From positions 1-35,249 of the forward strand of contig CANKJN010000013.1 of the NCBI GenBank assembly GCA_947482345.1: a DNA stretch of 35,249 bases, given 5' to 3'. The translations under genes were made by a program, and so were the position numbers. This stretch comes from Spartobacteria bacterium (lineage in GTDB: Bacteria; Verrucomicrobiota; Verrucomicrobiia; Chthoniobacterales; UBA6821). Position 1 is the first letter of the stretch; each line of letters begins with the position of its first letter. The notes beneath the pieces are model-generated. The model ran no database searches. It worked only from the letters and a program-made list of their open reading frames with translations, and was not told the DNA's origin. Below, in pieces: positions 15,153 through 22,088 of the stretch.

Positions 15153-15989
15153 TTAGGCCGCAGCGGGCTCGGCGGCGGATTCCTCGGCAGCCGGTTCCTC
15201 GTAGGAGACCCAGTTGGGGACGTTCGCGTAGATCTCCTCGCCGCTGATGTGGACGCCGGCAAGGACATCATAGGGCATCTTGCGGAAGAGCTGGTTGATC
15301 ACGTCCTGGATGTGGTGCATGGCCGAGGTGGAGCGGCTGCGCAGGAAGTAGAACATGCCGAAGGCGGGAATGGCGATGACAAGGCCGCTCGCGGTGGCGA
15401 CAAGCACCTCTCCGATGGCGCCCGAGAGGCTGGAGGGATCGCCAATGCCGGAGCTACCCAAGGTGCTGAAGGCCTTAATCATGCCGGTGACGGTGCCGAG
15501 GAGTCCGATCATCGGGGTGACGACACCGATGACGGAGAGGTAGTTGATCTGCGTACCGAAGGAGGCGCTCTCCTTGTGCATTTCGGAAACCATTCCCTCC
15601 TCGACCATGGTCTTGCCATCCCCGAGCAGCGAGATGCCGACACGAAGAACATTGGTCAGGGGTGACTTGTTGTCCCTGCAGAAGGCGTAGGCTCCGACGT
15701 AGTCTCCCGCCTGGAAGAGACGCTTCACCTCGGTTTCAAAAGCCGGAGGAGCAGTCTTCCTGATGGATGTGCGCATGACGCCGTCGGTGGCGAGATAGAC
15801 GGTGAGGATCGACATGATCCCGATCGGGAACATGACCCATCCGCCCTCGACCAGGGTCTCAAGAAGGGTCTTTGAGTGACCGGCCTTGGGGTCTTTCTTT
15901 CCGGTTTCTTCAGCCATGACGGCGGCTGAACCGATGAAGAGGAATCCGAGGAGGAGGCAGGTGCTGAGGAGGCGACGTGGGGAGTTCAT
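15153..15989 (-). CDS. exbB: MotA/TolQ/ExbB proton channel family protein
   Basis: A 278-residue channel subunit that, with ExbD, turns proton motive force into movement of a TonB-type partner. It has an N-terminal signal-like segment (1-26, ending VMAEE). Helices follow at about 50-69, 148-172 and 193-216, separated by the long cytoplasmic loop typical of the family (about 75-145). The signature GVVTPMIGLLGTVTGMIKAF (155-174) and the polar third helix (AIGEVLVATASGLVIAIPAF) are clear. The C-terminus is acidic and Ala-rich. It is the first gene of the operon continuing to 8649; a weak promoter could lie in the 176-bp gap upstream, but none is convincing. A Tol-Pal role is less likely because no TolA, TolB or Pal gene follows. 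Confidence 0.93.
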   Translation of the reverse strand: MNSPRRLLSTCLLLGFLFIGSAAVMAEETGKKDPKAGHSKTLLETLVEGGWVMFPIGIMSILTVYLATDGVMRTSIRKTAPPAFETEVKRLFQAGDYVGAYAFCRDNKSPLTNVLRVGISLLGDGKTMVEEGMVSEMHKESASFGTQINYLSVIGVVTPMIGLLGTVTGMIKAFSTLGSSGIGDPSSLSGAIGEVLVATASGLVIAIPAFGMFYFLRSRSTSAMHHIQDVINQLFRKMPYDVLAGVHISGEEIYANVPNWVSYEEPAAEESAAEPAAA

Positions 15990-16165
15990 GAGATCTGATG
16001 GAACATAAGAGAAGTCCGTTCTAATTCAACAATGATTTTTGTGGTTCTTTCGCTTTCAACGCTCCCGGTTCGCTGATGGAAATCGACGAAACATTCAGGG
16101 CCCCTCCCCTACCCGAACCCATGCGGACCCCAAATAGGGGACGCCAGAAATCCTCAACACTACCC

Positions 16166-16633
16166 CTATCTCCCCTGCTCCAGAACACGATTCGGCTTTC
16201 GGATCACTTCGATCGGCTTGAGGATTTCGGCCCGCACGGGAACGATCCCGTCGCCGATCATCTCGATCTTCCTGGCGGCCACCATACTGAGGTCGAGGAT
16301 GCGCCCCTTGGCATAGGGGCCGCGATTATTGATACGCACAATCACGCTTTTGCCATTTCTCAGGTTGGTGACCCGGACCATCGTGTTGAACGGGAGTTTC
16401 TTATGCGCAGCCGTGCAATCTGCCGCGTGATAGTGTTCGCCATTGGCGGTCAGGCGCCCGATCCAGCGGCCCCCGTAAAAGGAGGCCTTCCCGCATTCCA
16501 CGGACAAAGGCTTCGAGTCATAGAGAGCAGGACTGGAAGAACGCGACTGAAGCGTGCTGCATCCCGCGGCAAGTAACGGCAAGAGAAAGGCGCACAAAAG
16601 CCGGGCAGGACGGGGCGCGGTCAGGAAGCGCAT
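16166..16633 (-). CDS. RlpA-like lipoprotein with double-psi beta-barrel
   Basis: A 155-residue lipoprotein. The signal peptide ends in LLAAGC with Cys25 as the lipidation site. The rest is a double-psi beta-barrel domain like that of Rlp[20 protein letters not shown] (48-66), the [20 protein letters not shown] segment, [20 protein letters not shown] and the closing [20 protein letters not shown]. RlpA proteins bind glycan strands lacking stem peptides, and some cleave them as lytic transglycosylases. The Glu in TANGE and the Asp in LDLS correspond to residues important in active members. There is no SPOR domain, so septal targeting through SPOR is not expected. It is apparently a single-gene unit. 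Confidence 0.9.
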   Translation of the reverse strand: MRFLTAPRPARLLCAFLLPLLAAGCSTLQSRSSSPALYDSKPLSVECGKASFYGGRWIGRLTANGEHYHAADCTAAHKKLPFNTMVRVTNLRNGKSVIVRINNRGPYAKGRILDLSMVAARKIEMIGDGIVPVRAEILKPIEVIRKPNRVLEQGR

Positions 16634-16677
16634 CCCATGATCAAGCCAAGAGAAGCTTCGGGGGGCAAGCTCTCAAG

Positions 16678-16731
16678 GGAAGCGCTGATTAAATCCCATG
16701 ATGGCCTCTATGCGATTTAATCAGCGGTTCC
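16678..16731. repeat. 54-bp imperfect palindrome, MITE-like
   Basis: Two 27-base arms meet at 16704/16705 with 22 of 27 positions complementary. The outer arm sequence is ggaaccgctgattaaatcg in one orientation. The right arm occurs again, exactly and inverted, at 35094-35120. The arms resemble terminal inverted repeats brought together, so this may be a miniature inverted-repeat element or the footprint of a deleted transposon. The family cannot be named from this alone. Confidence 0.75.
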
Positions 16732-17245
16732 TTAAGATTAAACCCGTAATTTGCATTGGGAATTTCTGAGAACATAGGAGGCCGTGTTAAAGGAGTTAAA
16801 GAGGTGAAATGTTGGCACCTCGCTGTTTGCAGTGGGTTGATTGAAAGATGTATTTTCACTCAACGGGCGCAAGGTCGCCAAGGTAGGATCAAAGAGTAGG
16901 GCCCGATGGAGCGGAGGAAGGCTGAAGTGCTGAAGGTAGATCAACGCGAATGCGTGACCCTCAGGGCGGCACCCCTTTGCGATCGTTGCGTCCCTTTGCG
17001 TGAAACTCATTCCATGCCTTTTTGGAACATTTCCCCACTTCCAATAGCGAAGAGCCGAATAAAGTTCCGGATTCTTCGGTTCGCGCTTGAGGATCTGGTA
17101 TCGGCAAGGGAGCTCTACGAACGACAAGCCGCAGGAAGTCCAGTACCCCTCCAACAATGCTGATTTTTTCATAAACACGGGGGTTTCTTGTGAGGAGTTG
17201 GGTCCAATCTTGCCGGAAAGGGCTTCCTGAAGGAAAGTCGACCCA
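16732..17245. other. Gene-free spacer with degenerate short repeats
   Basis: No convincing gene is seen. The stretch holds degenerate short-period words: gttaaaggagttaaagaggtg near 16785-16806, gcgcaagg / cgccaagg near 16866-16882, and gcgtccctttgcgtg plus cctttgcgatcg near 16974-17002. An open frame on the minus strand (16738-17253) runs through these low-complexity words and has no recognisable domain. The last 20 bases hold the Shine-Dalgarno-like aaggaaag for the next gene. Confidence 0.6.
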
Positions 17246-18457
17246 ATGAACACGTACTTCAGTGAACTGGGAAAGAGGGTCTACGCACGATGGGAGAAGG
17301 AAAACTTCTCACTTGAAGCCTTTCCGGCCATCGCCACCAAGGCGCTGACGGAAAAGCCTCCGGCCAAGCATGTCGATCTGAAGGCGCTGATGAGCGATTT
17401 CCTGCTGAAGGATGAGCAGTCTTTCCAGACCTCCTCCGGATTCGGGCAACCGGAGTTGATCGTGTACGATAACCCTAAGTTCTACATCCAATTGCTCTTC
17501 TGGCTGGATGGGACGACTGATATCCACCAGCACGGTTTCTCGGGAGCCTTTCACGTGATGGAGGGGTCGAGCATCCACTCGGAGTTCGAGTTCCTGAATC
17601 CCCTCCCCGTCACGGCCCATTTCCGCCTTGGTGATCTGAAGCTCAAAAAAACCGGACTCCTGGAGACCGGATCAACGGTTCCGATCCTCTCGGGTAACGG
17701 ATGCATCCACTCGCTCTTCCATCTGGAGACGCCCTCCGTGACGGTGGTGGTGAGGACTCACTCTGATCCCGGCTCATCGCCGCAGTTCACGTACCTTCCG
17801 CCTCATGTGGCTCTCGATCCGGTGAAGGAGGATGCCCTGACCCTGCGCAGGAAGCAGTTGCTAGACGCGATGGAGAGAACGGGTGATGACCGCTATGCGT
17901 CCCTGGTGAACACCATGGTGGGCAAGCTCGATCTGGAGCGGGGATTCTTCATCCTGCAGAACTGCATGGGTCACCTGCGGGCGATCGGGGCTTGGGAACG
18001 GGTCTGGAAGACCTTCGCCAAGAAGCATGGGAAAGCCGCCGTGATGATCTCACCGACGCTCGACGAGATCGTCCGTCGCGACGCCCTGGTCGCGATGCGC
18101 TCCTCCATCGAGGATGTGGAGCACCGCTTCTTCCTCGCGCTGCTGCTGACGGTTCCGGATCGGGAGCGGATTCTGGCAATGATCGGTGAACGTTTCCCCG
18201 GAAAGCCGTCCACGACTATCGCACGATGGGCGGGTGAGCTGGCGATCACAACGGAGGGAGGCACATGGATCCTGGATGCCTGCTTCCCGGAGGATCTGCA
18301 GGTCGCGGATGAGGAACAGATCCCGCTCTTCCTTGGAGCACTGGATCACCTCATCCAAGGAGGGAAGCCTCCGGCGTGGCTCGCGAAGTTCCCGAAGGTG
18401 TTCAAGTCCCTCAGGGAATCCCTCTCGAATTCCAGCTGGCGTGTCCTGATCCGTTGA
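17246..18457 (+). CDS. Cupin-fold protein, cysteine-dioxygenase-like metal site
   Basis: A 403-residue cytoplasmic protein without signal peptide. Residues about 70-175 look like a cupin. H94-Q-H96 in DGTTDIHQHGFSGAFHVMEG sits where cysteine dioxygenase-type enzymes have their first two iron ligands. H155 in GCIHSLFHLETPSVTVVVRT matches the third, followed by a typical closing strand; H159 is nearby. The three-His pattern without a fourth Glu ligand at the usual cupin spacing favours a thiol-dioxygenase-like or other mononuclear iron enzyme. Residues about 190-403 are helical and match no family I recognise. The start at 17246 has aaggaaag 8 bases upstream. It is monocistronic. Substrate is unknown. 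Confidence 0.6.
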   Translation: MNTYFSELGKRVYARWEKENFSLEAFPAIATKALTEKPPAKHVDLKALMSDFLLKDEQSFQTSSGFGQPELIVYDNPKFYIQLLFWLDGTTDIHQHGFSGAFHVMEGSSIHSEFEFLNPLPVTAHFRLGDLKLKKTGLLETGSTVPILSGNGCIHSLFHLETPSVTVVVRTHSDPGSSPQFTYLPPHVALDPVKEDALTLRRKQLLDAMERTGDDRYASLVNTMVGKLDLERGFFILQNCMGHLRAIGAWERVWKTFAKKHGKAAVMISPTLDEIVRRDALVAMRSSIEDVEHRFFLALLLTVPDRERILAMIGERFPGKPSTTIARWAGELAITTEGGTWILDACFPEDLQVADEEQIPLFLGALDHLIQGGKPPAWLAKFPKVFKSLRESLSNSSWRVLIR

Positions 18458-18513
18458 GGGCAGATAGATCGCGCCCGGAGGCGCCTTTGCGCCGACTCAA
18501 ATCTCATCCCTTA

Positions 18514-18891
18514 CTAAAACTGGCTCTGGCCCATGAAGGCCCCGTTGCGTGCATTGTAACGGCGGACGAGGTGCGGTGACTGGACAAGGATGACGCCCCC
18601 GGTGACCTGGACACCATTGCATCCCGGACCGGGCTGCATCTGGCCCATGAAGGCGCCGCTCTCGGCATTGTAACGGGAGACGACTCCGTGCGGCGAGAGG
18701 ATCGCGATGGTCTCACCGTCACATCCGACCGAGAGGACGCCTCCCGAGGGTTGGATCTGACCAAGGAACGCCCCATTGCTCCCTTTGAGCCGGTAAACCA
18801 GCGAAGGGCTCTTCATGACGGCGGTGACATCGGCGGCGCTCATGGTGGTGATCGTGAAGCCCAAGAGGGCGAGTCTCCCAAGGAACTTCAT
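18514..18891 (-). CDS. Small exported protein with three NGAFMGQ repeats
   Basis: A 125-residue protein with a signal peptide (MKFLGRLALLGFTITTMSAA). The mature part contains three copies of a motif spaced about 38-40 residues apart: YRLKGSNGAFLGQIQP (33-48), RYNAESGAFMGQMQP (73-87) and RYNARNGAFMGQSQ (111-124). Strand-like segments such as TIAILSPHGVV and GVILVQSPHLVR separate the motifs. This is the layout of beta-propeller blades, but three are too few for a closed propeller, so the protein may oligomerise. It is transcribed divergently from the DUF421 gene. No family or function is recognised. Confidence 0.7.
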   Translation of the reverse strand: MKFLGRLALLGFTITTMSAADVTAVMKSPSLVYRLKGSNGAFLGQIQPSGGVLSVGCDGETIAILSPHGVVSRYNAESGAFMGQMQPGPGCNGVQVTGGVILVQSPHLVRRYNARNGAFMGQSQF

Positions 18892-18982
18892 GGCATGCAG
18901 TGAAGGACAACCAACCCCGAATCACAACCCGAAAGGAGTGGAAGCCCCGGGTCGAATCCGATAATCGGGAGGGATGTGGAAC

Positions 18983-19441
18983 ATGTCGATTCACTGGTGG
19001 GAACTCATCGGAAGGGGATTGCTGATCTATTTCTTCCTGATCCTTCTGCTGCGGGCGACCGGCAAGCGTCAGATAGGACAAATGAGCCCCTTCGATCTGG
19101 TCCTGCTGATGGTGCTCAGCAACGCGGTGCAGAACTCGATGAATGGCGGCGACAACTCGGTCACGGCAGGAGTGATCCTCGCCGTAACCCTGGTCGCGGC
19201 GAACTGGATCGTCGGCAGGATCACCACCTCCAGCAAGACGATGGAGCAACTCATCGAAGGGAATCCGCAGGTACTCTTCCATAACGGCAAGGTTTATGAA
19301 AACGTCCTGGCCGACGCCCAGATCACGCGCCAGGAACTCATCGCCGCCGTCCACAAGGCCGGGCATGCCGACCTGAACGCGATCAGGGCGGCGATCCTCG
19401 AAAACGACGGCACGATCAGCGTGATCCCGAAACAGCACTGA
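18983..19441 (+). CDS. DUF421 (YetF-type) membrane protein
   Basis: A 152-residue inner-membrane protein. About three hydrophobic segments lie in the first 85 residues. The DUF421 motifs are LLRATGKRQIGQMSPFDLVLLMVLSNAVQNSM and, in the soluble part, EQLIEGNPQVLFHNGKV followed by ITRQELIAAVHKAGHADLN. The function of YetF-type proteins is not firmly known. An ATG at 18974 abuts the gggaggg Shine-Dalgarno (18967-18973), so the ATG at 18983, 9 bases further on, is the better start. The antiporter gene follows after 7 bp, so the two are probably one transcript. Confidence 0.9.
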   Translation: MSIHWWELIGRGLLIYFFLILLLRATGKRQIGQMSPFDLVLLMVLSNAVQNSMNGGDNSVTAGVILAVTLVAANWIVGRITTSSKTMEQLIEGNPQVLFHNGKVYENVLADAQITRQELIAAVHKAGHADLNAIRAAILENDGTISVIPKQH

Positions 19442-19448
19442 CTCCTTT

Positions 19449-20573
19449 ATGAAAAACGATCCATCCGAACGTCAGGGATTCCTCCCGGGTCTGATCCGCC
19501 GCGAGTGGGTGCTCCTGGTCGGCTACGGGACCACGGCGGCCTTCCTGATCAAGGGCCATGACTGGCTGGGAACGAATCCCGGGCTCGGCTTCGGATGGCT
19601 TCTCTTTCTCTGGCTCTTCGCGGTCATGCTTGCGGCTTCGTTCTCCGTGGTGCGTCACGCCGACCACCTTGCGGAAATTCTCCGCGAACCGCTCGGCACA
19701 ATCATTCTCACCCTCGCCGTCACGAGCATCGAAGTGATGATGATCTCCGCCCTGATGCTTAACGGCAACAACCCGGCACTGGCCAGGGACACGATGTTCT
19801 CCGTCGTCATGGTGGTGCTGGGAGGGTTGCTTGGAACCGCGTTGCTCACGGGTGGTCTGAAATTCGGCGAGCAGAACTTCAACCTCAAGGGGGTGAATTC
19901 ATTCCTCGGCCTGATCCTGCCGCTCTCGGTCCTCTCGATGGTGCTTCCCAATTTCACTCGCACGGGAGGCGACGGAATATTCTCAACGCTTCATGCGGCC
20001 AGCCTGATCCTGCTCTCGCTGATCATTTACGGAGTCTTCCTCGCCGTGCAGACGATGAGGCACCGGGAGTTCTTCAATGAGACGGACTGGGAACCCGAGG
20101 AACCCCGACACTCCGTCAGTCACGGATCCATCGCCGTCGAGGCGGTTCTGCTAATCCTTCACCTTGTCCCGGTTGTCCTGCTCTCCAAGCAACTCGCTCA
20201 CCTGCTCGATTACAGGGTGCGCGGAGGGGGCCTGCCGGTGGAACTCGTCGGTCTCGTCGTCGCAATCCTGATCCTTGCGCCCGAGGGCCTCGCCGCAATC
20301 AAGGCATCGGCACGCAACCAGATGCAGCGCTCCGTGAATGTCCTGCTCGGCTCGGTGCTGGCCACGATCGGCCTGACCGTGCCCGCTGCGCTGGCCATCG
20401 GCATCCTCTCCGGAAAACCGATCCACCTCGGCCTCTCCCCGTCCTACATGACCCTGCTGGCCGTCACGCTCGGAAGCTGCTTCATCACCTTCGGCCAGGG
20501 ACAGACGAATATCCTGCAGGGATTCGTCCATCTCCTCCTCTTCGCCGCCTACATCGTGCTGATGTTTGACTAA
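19449..20573 (+). CDS. chaA: ChaA-type Ca2+/H+ antiporter (CaCA superfamily)
   Basis: A 374-residue inner-membrane transporter with about eleven hydrophobic helices. The two CaCA alpha repeats are plain: GTIILTLAVTSIEVMMIS with the ion-binding Glu at 95, and LAPEGLAAIKASARNQMQRS followed by VNVLLGSVLATIGLTVP with Glu at 278. The two halves are separated by an acidic hydrophilic loop (about 205-225). Such proteins expel Ca2+, and in some cases Na+ or K+, in exchange for protons. Length matches ChaA. The gene lies 7 bp downstream of DUF421 and has no obvious Shine-Dalgarno, consistent with coupling. Confidence 0.92.
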   Translation: MKNDPSERQGFLPGLIRREWVLLVGYGTTAAFLIKGHDWLGTNPGLGFGWLLFLWLFAVMLAASFSVVRHADHLAEILREPLGTIILTLAVTSIEVMMISALMLNGNNPALARDTMFSVVMVVLGGLLGTALLTGGLKFGEQNFNLKGVNSFLGLILPLSVLSMVLPNFTRTGGDGIFSTLHAASLILLSLIIYGVFLAVQTMRHREFFNETDWEPEEPRHSVSHGSIAVEAVLLILHLVPVVLLSKQLAHLLDYRVRGGGLPVELVGLVVAILILAPEGLAAIKASARNQMQRSVNVLLGSVLATIGLTVPAALAIGILSGKPIHLGLSPSYMTLLAVTLGSCFITFGQGQTNILQGFVHLLLFAAYIVLMFD

Positions 20574-20576
20574 GGA

Positions 20577-20757
20577 ATGAAAAGACTGAAGCAGTTTAGA
20601 CTGAAGGCTGAAGGCACCGAAAAACCATAAAACACAACGAAAACCGCTTCCCTGCGGCTTGGTTGAGAACGAAGTAAGGGCTCAGGGTAAAAAGCGAAAC
20701 CGTAGGGAATGAACTTTCCTACTTTTCACTTTCGCACTTTCCCACCCTTTTTCCATT
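20577..20757. repeat. Short-period repeat spacer between convergent units
   Basis: No gene is present. Positions 20583-20614 hold purine-rich 7-bp words (agactgaag, agactgaaggctgaagg); 20598-20614 is the exact reverse complement of 7577-7593. At 20644-20670 lies a diverged copy of the ccgcttcc...gcggcttggtt repeat seen twice near 1907-2031. At 20713-20745 acttt-type words recur every 7 or 8 bases (20713, 20721, 20728, 20736) just before the stop of folB. Confidence 0.8.
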
Positions 20758-21111
20758 CTACTGCCGTCGAATGGAAACAGCCACCCACTCCGCGTTGGGG
20801 AGGATGAATTTGCGGACGGTGATCTCGATCCAGCGTAGTCCGAATTCCGGGAGAAGAGAGGTCGTAAGGTCGTCGGCCAGAGTCTCGATCAGTTTGCGCG
20901 GACGCTCCTCTACGATCGCCGCAACCCGCAGGGCAACCGCATGGTAGTCGATGGTGAGGCCGATCTCATCGCCGAGATCAGACGGCTGATCGGCGGCGGC
21001 GAAGCGAAGGTCGAACAGGAGGCGCTGGGGATCGGCACGTTCCCCGTCAGGCACCCCGACCCGGGCTTTCAGCTCCAGTCCCCGTATCTCGATGATGCGT
21101 TCGGTTCCCAT
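20758..21111 (-). CDS. folB: Dihydroneopterin aldolase (FolB)
   Basis: A 117-residue enzyme of folate synthesis that converts 7,8-dihydroneopterin to 6-hydroxymethyl-dihydropterin and glycolaldehyde. Visible family features are IIEIRGLELKARVGVPDGER at the start, DPQRLLFDLRF, the ending of the first half LTIDYHAVALRVAAIVEE, the ligand-binding LIETLADDL, and the final ITVRKFILPNAEWVAVSIRR. The Lys in VRKF is at the position of the catalytic lysine. The frame is open upstream to 21309, but the start at 21111 gives the normal FolB length. It starts 2 bp after the DciA gene stop, so translation is coupled. Confidence 0.92.
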   Translation of the reverse strand: MGTERIIEIRGLELKARVGVPDGERADPQRLLFDLRFAAADQPSDLGDEIGLTIDYHAVALRVAAIVEERPRKLIETLADDLTTSLLPEFGLRWIEITVRKFILPNAEWVAVSIRRQ

Positions 21112-21113
21112 GA

Positions 21114-21494
21114 TCAGAGGATGAACTTGATGTTGCGGATCACCTTTTCCCCGAATTGCTCCCGGAGCTTGCGGATGATCTCGGGCTTCCAGGTACGGTC
21201 GAGCTCGTAGCGGACGCTGGATTGGATGACGCGGATGTGGAGAGTGCCTGCCACCAGTCGCTCGGGCTGGGAATGCTGGGCGATGAATTCCCCCACGATG
21301 CCCCTCCATGCGGCCGTGATGTCGGCCTCCTTGATCCGGGTGTCGAGCCCCAGCTGGGGAAGAAGCTTACCAAGGATATCGGCGACCGGCGATGCGCGGT
21401 CGGGACGTGCGCTCTCATCAAAGCCGCGCCACTCCTGCAGGAGACGCCTGGCGGCGGTCCATTTCGCGGGGAAACGGCCACCTGCCGGTGTCAT
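21114..21494 (-). CDS. DUF721 / DciA-like replication protein
   Basis: A 126-residue cytoplasmic protein of the DUF721 family. The KH-like core is seen as ADILGKLLPQLGLDTRIKEA, ITAAWRGIVGEFIAQHSQPERL and the strands GTLHIRVIQSSVRYELDRT, then helices up to EKVIRNIKFIL. DciA proteins are the ancestral loaders of the DnaB replicative helicase in most bacteria. In Verrucomicrobia-like genomes no DnaC would be expected, which fits. The start at 21494 is chosen because the frame upstream is a shadow of the ferredoxin gene. It lies in the ferredoxin-DciA-FolB operon, 22 bp after the ferredoxin stop. Confidence 0.85.
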   Translation of the reverse strand: MTPAGGRFPAKWTAARRLLQEWRGFDESARPDRASPVADILGKLLPQLGLDTRIKEADITAAWRGIVGEFIAQHSQPERLVAGTLHIRVIQSSVRYELDRTWKPEIIRKLREQFGEKVIRNIKFIL

Positions 21495-21516
21495 GCCCAG
21501 GGCAGGGAAAGGGAAA

Positions 21517-21750
21517 CTAGGCCGCGTCGTTGCCGATGGCTTCGACGGGGCAGCCCTCCATGGCCTCCTTGCAGAGAGCCTCCTCCTCGGGAGTCTCGGG
21601 CTGCTTGAAGACATAGGAGTGACCGCCATCCTCGTTGCGCTTGAAGTTGGCGGGTGCGGTTTCGCGGCAAAGATCGCAGTCGATGCACTGGTCGTCGCAG
21701 TAGTAGGCTCCTGCGACATTCTCGGGATACTTGTTGGATACGTCGGCCAT
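21517..21750 (-). CDS. [4Fe-4S] monocluster ferredoxin
   Basis: A 77-residue electron carrier. The ligands read C22-x2-C25-x2-C28 and C67-P (CIDCDLCRETAPANF and GCPVEAIG), the pattern of single-cluster bacterial ferredoxins. Two more cysteines, C18 and C60, are present and could form a disulfide, as in some of these proteins. ATG at 21750 is preferred; a GTG at 21777 in the same frame is possible. Upstream is a 180-bp gap with the VapC relic beyond it. No redox partner gene lies next to it, so its role is open. Confidence 0.92.
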   Translation of the reverse strand: MADVSNKYPENVAGAYYCDDQCIDCDLCRETAPANFKRNEDGGHSYVFKQPETPEEEALCKEAMEGCPVEAIGNDAA

Positions 21751-21930
21751 AGTGAGGGAAAGGTTAAAAGCCCCCACCCTGATTGCAACGGTTTTTTTGT
21801 TTATTCATTTGGAGCGCAGCCGAATCAAAACTCCAACCTTCCGACGCTCCCCTTGACTCGCTCATTCCCATGAGACTCGCCGCTCGCTGCACTCGAACCT
21901 GATCAACCCTTTCGCAGACTGCATCACATT

Positions 21931-22065
21931 TCATCTTCGGAGTTCGGGTTCAATGAGTTTCAGTTTTGAAAAATAATCCCGGTAGTATCCCCTGTCCCGG
22001 GCCAAGAGCCGCCCTGTGTGGTGCAGGGCATGTGATCCGATCAGGAAATCCGGCAACACTAGCGC
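21931..22065 (-). pseudogene. C-terminal remnant of a VapC-type PIN toxin
   Basis: Conceptual translation on the minus strand reads [15 protein letters not shown], then [16 protein letters not shown], then [12 protein letters not shown] and a TGA at 21931-21933. This is the last part of a PIN-domain ribonuclease: [10 protein letters not shown] carries the third conserved acidic residue and [10 protein letters not shown] the fourth. The N-terminal two thirds are absent, since gspF ends only 24 bp upstream. No antitoxin gene is seen. It is a decayed fragment, probably left by a deletion. Nothing else is recognised in 21781-21930. Confidence 0.75.
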
Positions 22066-22088
22066 TTCATCCTTTTTCCCCTCCCCCC

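Noticed and set aside
15153-15989. The ExbB/D genes as the core of a Tol-Pal system.
   Set aside because: No TolA, TolB or Pal gene follows; the next gene is TonB-like with an unusual domain. The TPR proteins alone resemble YbgF too loosely.
16738-17253. A 171-codon minus-strand open frame in the spacer before the cupin gene.
   Set aside because: It is read through degenerate short repeats and half of the palindromic element region, has no domain, and its amino acid pattern follows the repeat words.
21112-21309. An N-terminal extension of FolB to 21309.
   Set aside because: It overlaps the DciA gene, reads as a low-complexity shadow, and FolB reaches its usual length from 21111.
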